The notes under the pieces were generated by a model that was not told where the DNA came from, made no database searches, and was given only the letters and a program-made list of their open reading frames with translations. Both the position numbers and the translations under genes were made by a program. A stretch of 43,654 nt of DNA from an uncultured bacterium (GTDB lineage Bacteria; Desulfobacterota; Desulfobaccia; Desulfobaccales; 0-14-0-80-60-11). Below are positions 8,018-15,391 of this stretch, one piece after another. The stretch is taken from contig CALEAV010000012.1 in assembly GCA_937943575.1 (NCBI GenBank), forward strand, positions 1 through 43,654, read 5' to 3'. Position 1 is the first letter of the stretch, and each line of letters opens with the position of its first letter.

Positions 8018-8686
8018 ATGATGATGCACAGAATGCAGAGGATGGTGCTGCTGGCGGCCTTGGTGGCCGGACTGCTGATGGCCTGCGGCGCCGGTGAGGG
8101 ACCCAAAGGCTATGTGGCCAAGGACTTCAGCCACCTCAAGGGCATGAAGGGCTTCAGCGACAAGCTCCTGGAGATGCACTTCGCCCTCTACCAGGGCTAC
8201 GTCAGGAATGCCAATCTCCTGGCCGAGGAGCTGGCCAGGCTGGCGGCCCAGGGCCAGGCGGGGACGCCGGCCTTTGCCGAGCTCAAGCGCCGCTTCGGCT
8301 GGGAGCTGAACGGCATGCGGCTCCATGAGCTTTACTTCGGCAACCTGGGCGGGAAAGAGCCCCTCAAGGCCGACAGCCGCCTGATGAAAAAGCTCCAGGA
8401 GGACTTTGGCAGCTATGACAAATGGGCCGAGGACTTCAAGGCCACCGGCCTGATGCGGGGCATCGGCTGGGCGGTCCTGGTCCAGGATCCCATGAGCGGC
8501 CGCCTCTTCAACCTGTGGATCAATGAACACGATGTGGGGCACCTGGCCGGGGGCATCCCCATTCTGATCATGGATGTCTTCGAGCACGCCTTCATCACCG
8601 ACTATGGCCTGAAGCGGGCCGATTACATCCAGGCGTTCTTCGAGAATATCAACTGGGCCGCGGCGGAGGCCCGGCTGATGAAATGA
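8018..8686 (+). CDS. Exported lipoprotein Fe/Mn superoxide dismutase
   Basis: An N-terminal lipoprotein signal (hydrophobic segment ending LLMAC, lipidated Cys23) is followed by a complete Fe/Mn SOD. Predicted metal ligands are His54 (MHFALYQGYV), His103 (RLHELYF), Asp186 and His190 (DVFEHA). Superoxide would be converted to oxygen and peroxide outside the cytoplasm. The usual second-shell region reads NEHDVGH, as in the paralogue at 20049-20636. Three ATG codons are in a row, and AAGGAG touches the first; the third (8024) has better spacing and may be the real start. Export of an iron/manganese SOD as a lipoprotein is unusual. Confidence 0.88.
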   Translation: MMMHRMQRMVLLAALVAGLLMACGAGEGPKGYVAKDFSHLKGMKGFSDKLLEMHFALYQGYVRNANLLAEELARLAAQGQAGTPAFAELKRRFGWELNGMRLHELYFGNLGGKEPLKADSRLMKKLQEDFGSYDKWAEDFKATGLMRGIGWAVLVQDPMSGRLFNLWINEHDVGHLAGGIPILIMDVFEHAFITDYGLKRADYIQAFFENINWAAAEARLMK

Positions 8687-8777
8687 AATTTCTCTCAGGG
8701 GGAGCCGGGGCAGGGACCGCTGGCCCCCGGCCCCCCCTCCCCGGAGCCGCAGGGCAGACTCCCTGAGGCCGGAGCGC

Positions 8778-10013
8778 ATGGCGGATCAGAAAGACTCCCA
8801 GCAGGCGCCGGCGCCGCCGGAGGCGGCCGCGCCTCCCTCCGCCGTCCCTCCCCCGGAGGACTGGCAGGAGTTTCCCAGCCGTTTTGCCCGCCTCTTTTTC
8901 GGGGCCCTCACCCTCCTGGTCCTGTACTATTCGTATGAGATCATCAAGCCCTACCTGGTGGACATCTTCCTGGCCCTGGTGCTGTATTTCACTGCCCGGC
9001 CGCTCTACCAGGCCCTGACCCGGCTGCTCTTCGGCATGCGGGCCCTGGCCAGCTTCCTCACCTGCCTGCTTTTGGCCCTGGTCATCCTCCTGCCGCTCTT
9101 CACTTTGGTGAGCATCATCGCCAACCAGGCCCTGGAGTTCAGCGCCTGGGTGAGCCGGGGGCTGGAGAGCGGCGCCCTGTGGCAGTACCTGACGGGCAGG
9201 GTGGCCGCCGTCAAGGAGCTGCTCCAGCGCCTCAATCTGCCCCTGCCTCCGGAGCAGTTTAAGCTGGAGGACGTGGTCAAGACGGTGCTCACCAGCGCCA
9301 GCGTCTTCATCTACACCAACGCCGTCAGCCTCCTCAAGGGCTTCACCACCTTTCTCCTGGACCTGGCCCTGGTCCTGTTTGTGGCCTTTTTCCTCTTCCT
9401 GCAGGGGGACGACTTCATCGAGGAGATCAAGAAGCTCTCGCCCCTGGATCCGCGCCACAACGAGGAGATCCTGGCGGAGATGGAGGCCACCATCAAAGCC
9501 ACCCTGTGGAGCACGGTGGTGGTGGCCTTCATCCAGGGAGCGCTGGGGGGCTTGGGCTTCTACCTCACCGGGGTGCCCCAGGCGGCCTTCTGGGGTACGG
9601 TGATGATCCCCGCCTCGGTCATCCCGGTGGTGGGCGCCGCCCTCATCTGGGTGCCGGCGGTGGGCTACCTCATCTTCCAGGGCGCCTGGACCAAGGCAGC
9701 GGGGTTGGCCCTTTACTTCATCATTTTTGTGGGGAGCATCGACAATCTGTTGAAACCCTGGCTGATGAAGGGCACCCGGCCCACCCCGGCCATCTTCATC
9801 ATGTTCAGCATTCTGGGGGGAATTTCCTATTTCGGGGTGATCGGCTTCATCATCGGCCCCCTGATCCTCTCCTTCCTGCTGTCGCTGCTGAACATCTACC
9901 GCCTCACCATCCTGGAGGCCCAGGCGGCACCGGCCCTGCAGGGCGGCCCCCCGGCCCCCCCCAAGGAGCCCGCCAGGCAACCCGCCGGCCGGCCGGGAGA
10001 TTCAAACCGCTGA
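8778..10013 (+). CDS. AI-2E family transporter (PerM/YdiK type membrane protein)
   Basis: The 411-residue protein begins with a Pro/Ala-rich cytoplasmic stretch of about 30 residues. Several membrane segments follow, a soluble loop in the middle (about residues 115-175), and a C-terminal group of helices containing the family-typical run from FIQGALGGLGFYLTGVP through to LLKPWLMKG and the GxxG-rich final helices. Members are linked to autoinducer-2 export, sodium-proton antiport or simply unknown substrates, so no substrate is assigned. The tail after the last helix is again Pro/Ala-rich. It follows the SOD gene by 91 bases on the same strand and may be co-transcribed. A strong terminator follows. 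Confidence 0.88.
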   Translation: MADQKDSQQAPAPPEAAAPPSAVPPPEDWQEFPSRFARLFFGALTLLVLYYSYEIIKPYLVDIFLALVLYFTARPLYQALTRLLFGMRALASFLTCLLLALVILLPLFTLVSIIANQALEFSAWVSRGLESGALWQYLTGRVAAVKELLQRLNLPLPPEQFKLEDVVKTVLTSASVFIYTNAVSLLKGFTTFLLDLALVLFVAFFLFLQGDDFIEEIKKLSPLDPRHNEEILAEMEATIKATLWSTVVVAFIQGALGGLGFYLTGVPQAAFWGTVMIPASVIPVVGAALIWVPAVGYLIFQGAWTKAAGLALYFIIFVGSIDNLLKPWLMKGTRPTPAIFIMFSILGGISYFGVIGFIIGPLILSFLLSLLNIYRLTILEAQAAPALQGGPPAPPKEPARQPAGRPGDSNR

Positions 10014-10100
10014 CGCCTTATCTTCATGAAGCCCCCGGAGTCTTCCTGAGGAGCACCAGGGGCGGGCTGGATTTCCTCCTTCCGCCAGCCCCGGGAGAGA

Positions 10101-10135
10101 CCGGGACGGCGAGGGGAGTCCGTCCCGGCCGTTTT
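10101..10135 (+). terminator. Rho-independent terminator after the PerM-family gene
   Basis: A perfect 9-bp stem (CCGGGACGG 10101-10109 with CCGTCCCGG 10120-10128) is followed shortly by TTTT at 10132-10135. It lies about 90 bases after the stop codon. Confidence 0.65.
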
Positions 10136-10197
10136 CCCGGGGCCGGAACGCACGGGCCCTTCCGGGCGCCCGCAAAACCGCCGCTCCCCGGAGGCAC

Positions 10198-10227
10198 AAA
10201 AAAACCCACCACCCGGGGGTGATGGGT
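10198..10227 (-). terminator. Rho-independent terminator of the SWIM gene
   Basis: Read on the minus strand, a 10-bp stem with one wobble pair (10218-10227 with 10204-10213, CCCG loop) is followed by seven T residues. It lies 40 bases after the stop of the minus-strand SWIM gene and faces the plus-strand terminator across a convergent junction. Confidence 0.85.
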
Positions 10228-10266
10228 CAGGAAAAGGCCGAAGAGCGGCCCGGTGGATAGTCGTCC

Positions 10267-11067
10267 TCAGGCGGCTCCCAGGAGCTCCTGCTTGATCTCC
10301 CTCAGATCAAACTCGCCCTGGCTGATGGCGGCCCGGCTCTCCAGCTGCTCCAGCTCCTGCTGCACCAGCTCCTTTTCCAGCTGCCGGTCTTCGTGGATGA
10401 ACTGGACGTATTCCTCGAAGAGCTCGCCTTTGAGGTCGGATGAAAAGAGGGCCTGCCCCAGACGCTCTTCCAGGGCGAGGATGTTGTCCAGGAGATAGAA
10501 GTAGATGGACCGGGCTTCGGACAGGCGGCCGCTCTGGGCCAGGCGGTCCGCCTGGGCCTGGGTGCGCCGGAAGCGCTCCTCGGCCTCGGCAATCTCCAGG
10601 GAATCCTCCAGGATTTCCTCCACCACCTGGTCCACGGCTTCCAGGATCTCGTCCAGACCCAGCTCCTCCTCCTTCAGGAGGGCCCGAGTCTCCGGCACTT
10701 TGGCGGCCAGCTCCACAATGATGTCCACCAGGTCCTTCTTGGAGTATTTTTTCAGGCGGTCCCTGAGATCGGCTTGGTGGAGGAACTTTTGGGGCTGTTG
10801 CACCCAAGCGTGAAGGAGGGCCAGGATATGGTGACAGTTTTCCCCGGCGGCAAAGATGGGGCACTGGCATTCAAAGCTGAGCTGCTCGTCCCGGAGGCGG
10901 ACCTCCACGGGATAGGGCTCCTCCTCCATCACCACGGCGTGCAGCCGCTCCGGGCTGTGGTAGGGATAAAGGACCTGCCGGTCCTGCACCAGTTCCTGGG
11001 CCCGGGCATTGGCTTCCGGGGTGCCGAGGCGTTCCAGGGTGTGGCTCTGCAGTTCGTCGAAGCGCAT
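10267..11067 (-). CDS. SWIM zinc-finger protein
   Basis: A 266-residue protein with an N-terminal SWIM finger: Cys67, Cys69, Cys78 and His80 (CQCPIFAAGENCHH), fitting CxCx(n)CxH. The rest is acidic and helical (about residues 100-266), with long heptad-like Glu/Leu/Arg stretches suggesting coiled coil. SWIM fingers bind DNA or proteins and occur beside SNF2 helicases, but no helicase is nearby, so the function is open. The start at 11067 was preferred to one 57 bases upstream because the added residues are unlike the family and because the predicted promoter -10 element would lie inside them. A terminator follows. Confidence 0.8.
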   Translation of the reverse strand: MRFDELQSHTLERLGTPEANARAQELVQDRQVLYPYHSPERLHAVVMEEEPYPVEVRLRDEQLSFECQCPIFAAGENCHHILALLHAWVQQPQKFLHQADLRDRLKKYSKKDLVDIIVELAAKVPETRALLKEEELGLDEILEAVDQVVEEILEDSLEIAEAEERFRRTQAQADRLAQSGRLSEARSIYFYLLDNILALEERLGQALFSSDLKGELFEEYVQFIHEDRQLEKELVQQELEQLESRAAISQGEFDLREIKQELLGAA

Positions 11068-11096
11068 GATATAGTGAATATTCCTTCTTTTTTTTA

Positions 11097-11124
11097 AATG
11101 TAACACATACGTCGGGGAGGGCAA
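11097..11124 (-). promoter_or_regulatory. Probable promoter of the SWIM gene
   Basis: On the minus strand TTGCCC (11124-11119) and TACATT (11102-11097) are 16 bases apart, each 4/6. An A/T-rich tract lies between this site and the ATG at 11067. Confidence 0.45.
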
Positions 11125-11163
11125 CCGTCTGAAGCCGATTTTTCAGGGTGGGGGAGAAAAAAA

Positions 11164-11826
11164 TTAGGGGGCGGACGCAGACAGGCGCGCCAGGGAATCC
11201 TCCAGGGCCCGGCGTCTGTCCTCCAGCTCAGGGGCCCGGGCCGCGGCGGGCACCCAAAAGGGGGGCCCCGCCGCATATACCAGGCGGCAGCCCGGCCAGG
11301 GGATCTCGAAGCGGTCCCAGGTATTCAGGGTGATCTTCCGGCTGGCCCGCACCGCCACCGGGATCACCGGCACCTGGGCCTCCCGGGCCAGATAAGGCAC
11401 CCCCTTCTGCACCCGCCGGGCCGGTCCCCGGGAGCCGTCGGCGATGAGGCCCACGGGATGGCCCTCCCTGAGGTGGGCCGCCAGGGCGCGCAGGGTCTGG
11501 ACCCCCCCTTTGAGACGGGAGCCGGCCGCGACCATGAACCCCAGGCCCCGGGCCACCTCGGCGATGAACTCCCCGTCCCGGCTGGGGCTGGCCATGAGGA
11601 CCGGCGGTTTGGCCGAGGGCGCCAGCCGGGGCCAGGCGAAGATGGCGCTCAACAGATGGCAGTGCCAGGCAGTGAAGATGTAGGGGCTCCCGGTCTCCAG
11701 CCAGTGAAGGGCGGAAGGGTGGGCCTTGACCTCATGGGAGCAGGCAGCCAGCAGCAGCCGGCACAGTCCCCGGGCCAGCGCCGGGGCTCCCCGCCGGAAC
11801 CAGGGATGCTCCAGGCGCAGCTTCAT
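11164..11826 (-). CDS. DUF374 lysophospholipid acyltransferase family protein
   Basis: A 220-residue protein of the DUF374 group within the PlsC-like acyltransferases. Visible landmarks are the WHCHLL segment (WH-type catalytic region), MASPSRDGEFIAEVARGLGF, and DGSRGPARRVQKGVPYLA, the last being the family's signature. Such enzymes attach acyl chains to lipid A precursors or other envelope lipids, probably at the inner membrane; the actual acceptor is unknown. Its ATG overlaps the stop of the DUF1992 gene (ATGA at 11826-11823), showing translational coupling. A T-run begins right after the stop codon. Confidence 0.83.
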   Translation of the reverse strand: MKLRLEHPWFRRGAPALARGLCRLLLAACSHEVKAHPSALHWLETGSPYIFTAWHCHLLSAIFAWPRLAPSAKPPVLMASPSRDGEFIAEVARGLGFMVAAGSRLKGGVQTLRALAAHLREGHPVGLIADGSRGPARRVQKGVPYLAREAQVPVIPVAVRASRKITLNTWDRFEIPWPGCRLVYAAGPPFWVPAAARAPELEDRRRALEDSLARLSASAP

Positions 11827-12218
11827 GGCCCGGGGCTGCCCCGGCCGGAGGCGGCCTCCAGCCGGGCGATGATCTTGGGGGTGTAGACCTCATGCTCCTC
11901 CAGAAGCGGCGAGGTCTTGCGCATCATCCTGAGTTTCATTACCAGGAAGTTGAGCTTGCGCATGTGGTGCAGCTTGGACTGCTCATCCGGCAGGGCGGAG
12001 AGCAGGTCCTGCAGCTGCAGGATCTCCTTTTTGAGCTCCAGCTCCGGGGGCAGGCAGTCGGCCATCTTCATGATGCGGTAGGCCAGGCGCAGTTCCGGGG
12101 GCACGTGGCTGTCGTCCTCCAGCTTCAGGGGGCGGCCCTTGCCGGGCAGGTTGTTGAAGGCCCCCGCCTCCATGGCCTCCAGGATCTTGTTTTCGGCGAT
12201 GCGGGCAAAGATGTCCAT
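11823..12218 (-). CDS. DUF1992 (DnaJ-homologue subfamily C member 28-like) protein
   Basis: A 131-residue protein with the DUF1992 core at its N-terminus: IAENKILEAMEAGAFNNLPGKGRPL, followed by the LAYRIMKMADCLPPELELKKEI segment. The same domain is found in eukaryotic DNAJC28, but there is no J-domain here. Function is unknown. The ATG at 12218 was chosen because GGAGAG lies three bases before it and the family begins with this sequence; the frame stays open 26 codons upstream. It is coupled by a 4-base overlap to the acyltransferase gene. Confidence 0.82.
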   Translation of the reverse strand: MDIFARIAENKILEAMEAGAFNNLPGKGRPLKLEDDSHVPPELRLAYRIMKMADCLPPELELKKEILQLQDLLSALPDEQSKLHHMRKLNFLVMKLRMMRKTSPLLEEHEVYTPKIIARLEAASGRGSPGP

Positions 12219-12366
12219 GCGCTCTCCGGCCACGGGGGGGCGATGGGCCGGGGGAGGGGTGGCTCGCCCGCCGGCTTCGATCTTCCCGTAGCGCAACCTT
12301 GATGGCTGGGAAGGGGAGTTGTCCCAGGATGCCGGGTCCGCCCCCCCTGGCTCCCCTCCCGCCGGC

Positions 12367-12837
12367 TCAATACCGCCGCTTCCGGGCCCGCTCCAGCTCC
12401 CGCTGCTCCTCCCGGCGGCGGATGGTCTCCCGCTTGTCCGCCTTCTTCTTGCCCTTGGCCAGGGCCAGCTCCACTTTGGCGTACTGGTTCTTGAAGTAGA
12501 GCTTCAGGGGGATGAGGGTGTAGCCCCGTTCCTGGAGTTTCCCCAGCAGGCGCTTCAGCTCCCGGCGATGGAGCAGAAGCTTCCGGGGGCGGTCCGGCTC
12601 GTGGTTGTCGATGCCGGCGAAAGGGTAGGGGCTGATGTGGGAGTTGAAGAGATACAGCTCGCCGTTGCGGAAGCGGGCGTAGGCGTCCTCGATGTTGGCC
12701 TTCCCCAGGCGCAGGGACTGCACCTCGGTGCCCGTCAGCACCAGGCCGGCTTCATAGAGCGCATCCACCGTGTACTCGAAGTAGGCCTTGCGGTTGCGGC
12801 AGACCAGCTTGATGTGTTCGGGCTTGATGGGCATCAT
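12367..12837 (-). CDS. smpB: SsrA-binding protein SmpB
   Basis: The 156-residue protein is a full-length SmpB. It has the oligonucleotide-binding-like barrel with KAYFEYTVDALYEAGLVLTGTEVQSLRLGKANIEDAYARF and the SHISPY segment, plus the basic C-terminal tail (KGKKKADKRETIRRREEQRELERARKRRY) that enters the ribosomal mRNA channel. SmpB delivers tmRNA to stalled ribosomes for trans-translation. No tmRNA gene is recognisable in the window. Two Met codons start the frame (12837 and 12834). A good promoter lies about 90 bases upstream, so it need not depend on ptsHI. Confidence 0.96.
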   Translation of the reverse strand: MMPIKPEHIKLVCRNRKAYFEYTVDALYEAGLVLTGTEVQSLRLGKANIEDAYARFRNGELYLFNSHISPYPFAGIDNHEPDRPRKLLLHRRELKRLLGKLQERGYTLIPLKLYFKNQYAKVELALAKGKKKADKRETIRRREEQRELERARKRRY

Positions 12838-12929
12838 CCTGACCCGGCGGCAAGGCCGGCATTTTCCTCCGGGGAGATATTCAGGCCGCAGGGGCCGGAG
12901 GCCCCGGGCCGCGCTTACGACCTCACCCC

Positions 12930-12958
12930 TTTATATCACGGCGGCCGGTTTCCCCCAA
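12930..12958 (-). promoter_or_regulatory. Promoter of smpB
   Basis: On the minus strand TTGGGG (12958-12953) and TATAAA (12935-12930) are 17 bases apart. The predicted transcript starts near 12923, giving a leader of about 86 nt. Confidence 0.6.
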
Positions 12959-13032
12959 TGGAAAGGAAAAGGGCGCCGGCCGGCCGACCTGCTCCCCCCA
13001 GGGCCGTGGGGCCCGGCGGCGCCTCCCGGCCC

Positions 13033-14811
13033 TCAGATCCCCGCCAGGGCCGAGCCGAAGCGGTAGATCTCGGGGAAGCGCTCCTTGAGAAAGAGATTGG
13101 CGAAGTCGTTGATCTCCTCCACGGAGACCATCTCCAGCACCCGGCTGGCCATGGCCTGGGCCTCGGCCAGGGTGATGGAGCGGATGACCCGCTTGATCAC
13201 CGGGATGGCCAGAGGATTCATGGAGAGCTCGGCCACCCCCAGGCCCAGGAGGATGGGGAGATGCAGGGGATCGCCGGCCATCTCCCCGCACATGGCCACC
13301 GGCACCCCCGACACCCCGGCGGCGGTGACCACCTGGAGCACCATGCGCAGGACTGCGGGGTGCAGGGGCTGATACATGGCGGCCACCTGCTTGTTGCCCC
13401 GGTCGATGGCCAAGGCGTACTGGATGAGGTCGTTGGTGCCGATGCTGAAGAAATCCACCTCGGGGGCCAGCATCTGGCACAGGGTTACCGCCGCCGGCAC
13501 CTCGATCATGGCGCCCACCGGCATCTCCTCATCGAAGGGGTGGCCCTCCCGTCTGAGCTCCCCCTTCACCTCCTCGATGAGGGCCTTGGCCTCCCGCACT
13601 TCCTGGACGCTGCTGATGAGGGGGAACATGACCCGCACCCGGCCGTACGCCGAGGCCCGGAGGATGGCCCGCAGCTGGCGGCGGAAGATGTCCCGCTCCC
13701 GGAGGCAGAAGCGGATGGCCCGGAGGCCCAGGGCCGGGTTCATCTCCGGCACATAGTCGTTGCGGTGCAGGAACTTGTCGCCGCCGATGTCCAGGGTGCG
13801 GATGGTGACCAGCCGGGGGGCCAGGGAGGCCACCACCTTGCGGTAGTCCTCGAAGAGCTCCTCCTCGGTGGGCAGGTGCCGGAGCCGGAGAAAGAGGAAT
13901 TCGGTGCGGTAAAGCCCCACGCCGTCGGCGCCGTAGCGCCCCACCAGGTGCACTTCCTCCGGCAGTTCGATGTTGGCCATCACCCGGGTGGCGAAGCCGT
14001 CGGGGGTGGTGGCGGGCTCCGCGGCGTTGGTGGTGACCTCCTCCCGGAAGGCGGCAAACTCCGCCTGGCGCCGCCGGTAGCGCTCCAGGACCCCCTGGTC
14101 GGGGTTAAGGATGATCCGGCCGGAGAGGCCGTCCAGGATGAGCTCCTCGCCGGGGGCGATCTCCTTGATGGCGTTGTCCACCCCCACCACCGCCGGGATC
14201 TCAAAGGATTGGGCCAGAATGGCGGTGTGGGAGGTGCGCCCGCCCCGCTCGGTGATGAAGCCCACCACCCCGGAGCCGGCCATCTGGGTGGTCTCCGCCG
14301 GGGAGAGGTCCCGGGCCACCAGGATGACCTTGTCCCCGGTGGGGATCAGGCGCCGGGGGCTCTGGCCGATGAGGATGCCCATGAGGCGCCGGTAGACCGA
14401 CTCCACGTCCTGGATGCGCCCCCGGATGTAGGGGTCCTCAATGCGGCTGAAGAGTTCCCGGACCCGCTCGTAGGCCCGGTGCAGGGCCCATTCGGCGTTG
14501 AGGTTCTCCTCCCGGATGAGCCTGAGGGGCTCATCATGGAGCATCTGGTCCGTGAGGATGAGGAGGTGCAGCTCCAAAAGATGGGTGTGTTCGGGGAATT
14601 CGGCGGCCACCCGGTCCCGCAGGCGGCTGAGGTCCGCCTGGGCCTGCTCCACCGCCTCCTTAAAACGGCGGACCTCCGCCTGGCGCTCCCGGTCGGTGTA
14701 GAGCAGGCGGAAGGTGGCCTGCAGGTCGCCGAAGTCGCTCACCACCCGGGCCCGGCCCACCACAATGCCGGGGGAGGCGGGGATGCCGGTGAGGACCCGG
14801 GTGGCGCTCAT
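13033..14811 (-). CDS. ptsI: Enzyme I of the PEP-dependent phosphotransferase system
   Basis: The 592-residue protein is a complete PtsI: an N-terminal HPr-binding/phosphohistidine part with the active His195 in GGRTSHTAILA, and a C-terminal PEP-binding TIM barrel containing LYRTEFLFL, the conserved NPALGLRAIRF segment and CGEMAGDP with the catalytic Cys. It takes phosphate from phosphoenolpyruvate and passes it to HPr, whose gene overlaps it by four bases (ATGA at 14811-14808). No sugar permease (EII) gene is near, so this pair may feed a regulatory branch or remote transporters. Length is slightly above the usual 570-575. Confidence 0.96.
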   Translation of the reverse strand: MSATRVLTGIPASPGIVVGRARVVSDFGDLQATFRLLYTDRERQAEVRRFKEAVEQAQADLSRLRDRVAAEFPEHTHLLELHLLILTDQMLHDEPLRLIREENLNAEWALHRAYERVRELFSRIEDPYIRGRIQDVESVYRRLMGILIGQSPRRLIPTGDKVILVARDLSPAETTQMAGSGVVGFITERGGRTSHTAILAQSFEIPAVVGVDNAIKEIAPGEELILDGLSGRIILNPDQGVLERYRRRQAEFAAFREEVTTNAAEPATTPDGFATRVMANIELPEEVHLVGRYGADGVGLYRTEFLFLRLRHLPTEEELFEDYRKVVASLAPRLVTIRTLDIGGDKFLHRNDYVPEMNPALGLRAIRFCLRERDIFRRQLRAILRASAYGRVRVMFPLISSVQEVREAKALIEEVKGELRREGHPFDEEMPVGAMIEVPAAVTLCQMLAPEVDFFSIGTNDLIQYALAIDRGNKQVAAMYQPLHPAVLRMVLQVVTAAGVSGVPVAMCGEMAGDPLHLPILLGLGVAELSMNPLAIPVIKRVIRSITLAEAQAMASRVLEMVSVEEINDFANLFLKERFPEIYRFGSALAGI

Positions 14812-15092
14812 GTCTCCCCAAACTTGCGGGCGAAGAGCTGCACCATGGCGTGGGCGGCATCCCGGGCGTCGGCGCCTTTGGCCCGGACCACCAGCCGGGT
14901 CCCCTGGGGGCAGTCCAGGGCCAAAACGGAGAGCAGCTCCCGGGCGTTGGCCACAGAGCCGTCCTTTTCCAGGAGAATCTCGGCCTCAAACTGCCGGGCC
15001 AGGTTCAGAATCTGGGAGGCTGGCCGGGCATGGATGCCCAGTCGGTTCTCCACCCACACCTCCCTCTCCACCAGATAAGACTTCTCCTGCAT
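14808..15092 (-). CDS. ptsH: HPr phosphocarrier protein
   Basis: A 94-residue HPr with the phosphorylated His21 in the GIHARPAS motif. Aligning His21 with His15 of Bacillus HPr without gaps puts Glu52 (NARELLSVLAL) at the regulatory Ser46 position, so control by HPr kinase at that site looks lost or mimicked. The ATG at 15092 was chosen over one 36 bases upstream because AGGA precedes it at normal spacing and the family starts here. It overlaps ptsI by four bases and is the first gene of the pair. The upstream region is shared with the divergent AAA+ gene. Confidence 0.94.
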   Translation of the reverse strand: MQEKSYLVEREVWVENRLGIHARPASQILNLARQFEAEILLEKDGSVANARELLSVLALDCPQGTRLVVRAKGADARDAAHAMVQLFARKFGET

Positions 15093-15268
15093 CGGGTCCT
15101 GAGGGCAAGGGGGGAAGGCCCCCGCCACCGGGCAGGGGACTCCCGCCCCGGGATCGGTGCCCGGCGGCGCCCCTCAAAGTAGGTTCGCCCGCCGGACATG
15201 GCGAACACGTTGCTCATATTATGCCTCAGGCCCCCAAAAATGGGAAGGGGCCCCACCCCTCAGTGGCC

Positions 15269-15297
15269 TTGCGGCGGCCTCCGGGAGGGCATATAAT
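15269..15297 (+). promoter_or_regulatory. Promoter of the ClpX-like gene
   Basis: A consensus TATAAT (15292-15297) lies 17 bases after TTGCGG (15269-15274). The transcript would start near 15304, leaving a leader of about 88 nt before the GTG at 15392. Confidence 0.65.
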
Positions 15298-15391
15298 GTA
15301 GGAGAGCGCATGGTTAGACATCGGCGCTGCCGTTTCCGGCCCCCCAGGCGGGAAGCGGACATCCTGCACCGAAAACGGGGGCTTACTCATC

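Noticed and set aside
12838-13032. tmRNA gene next to smpB
   Set aside because: The gap is under 200 bases and shows no tRNA-like ends or tag-peptide frame.
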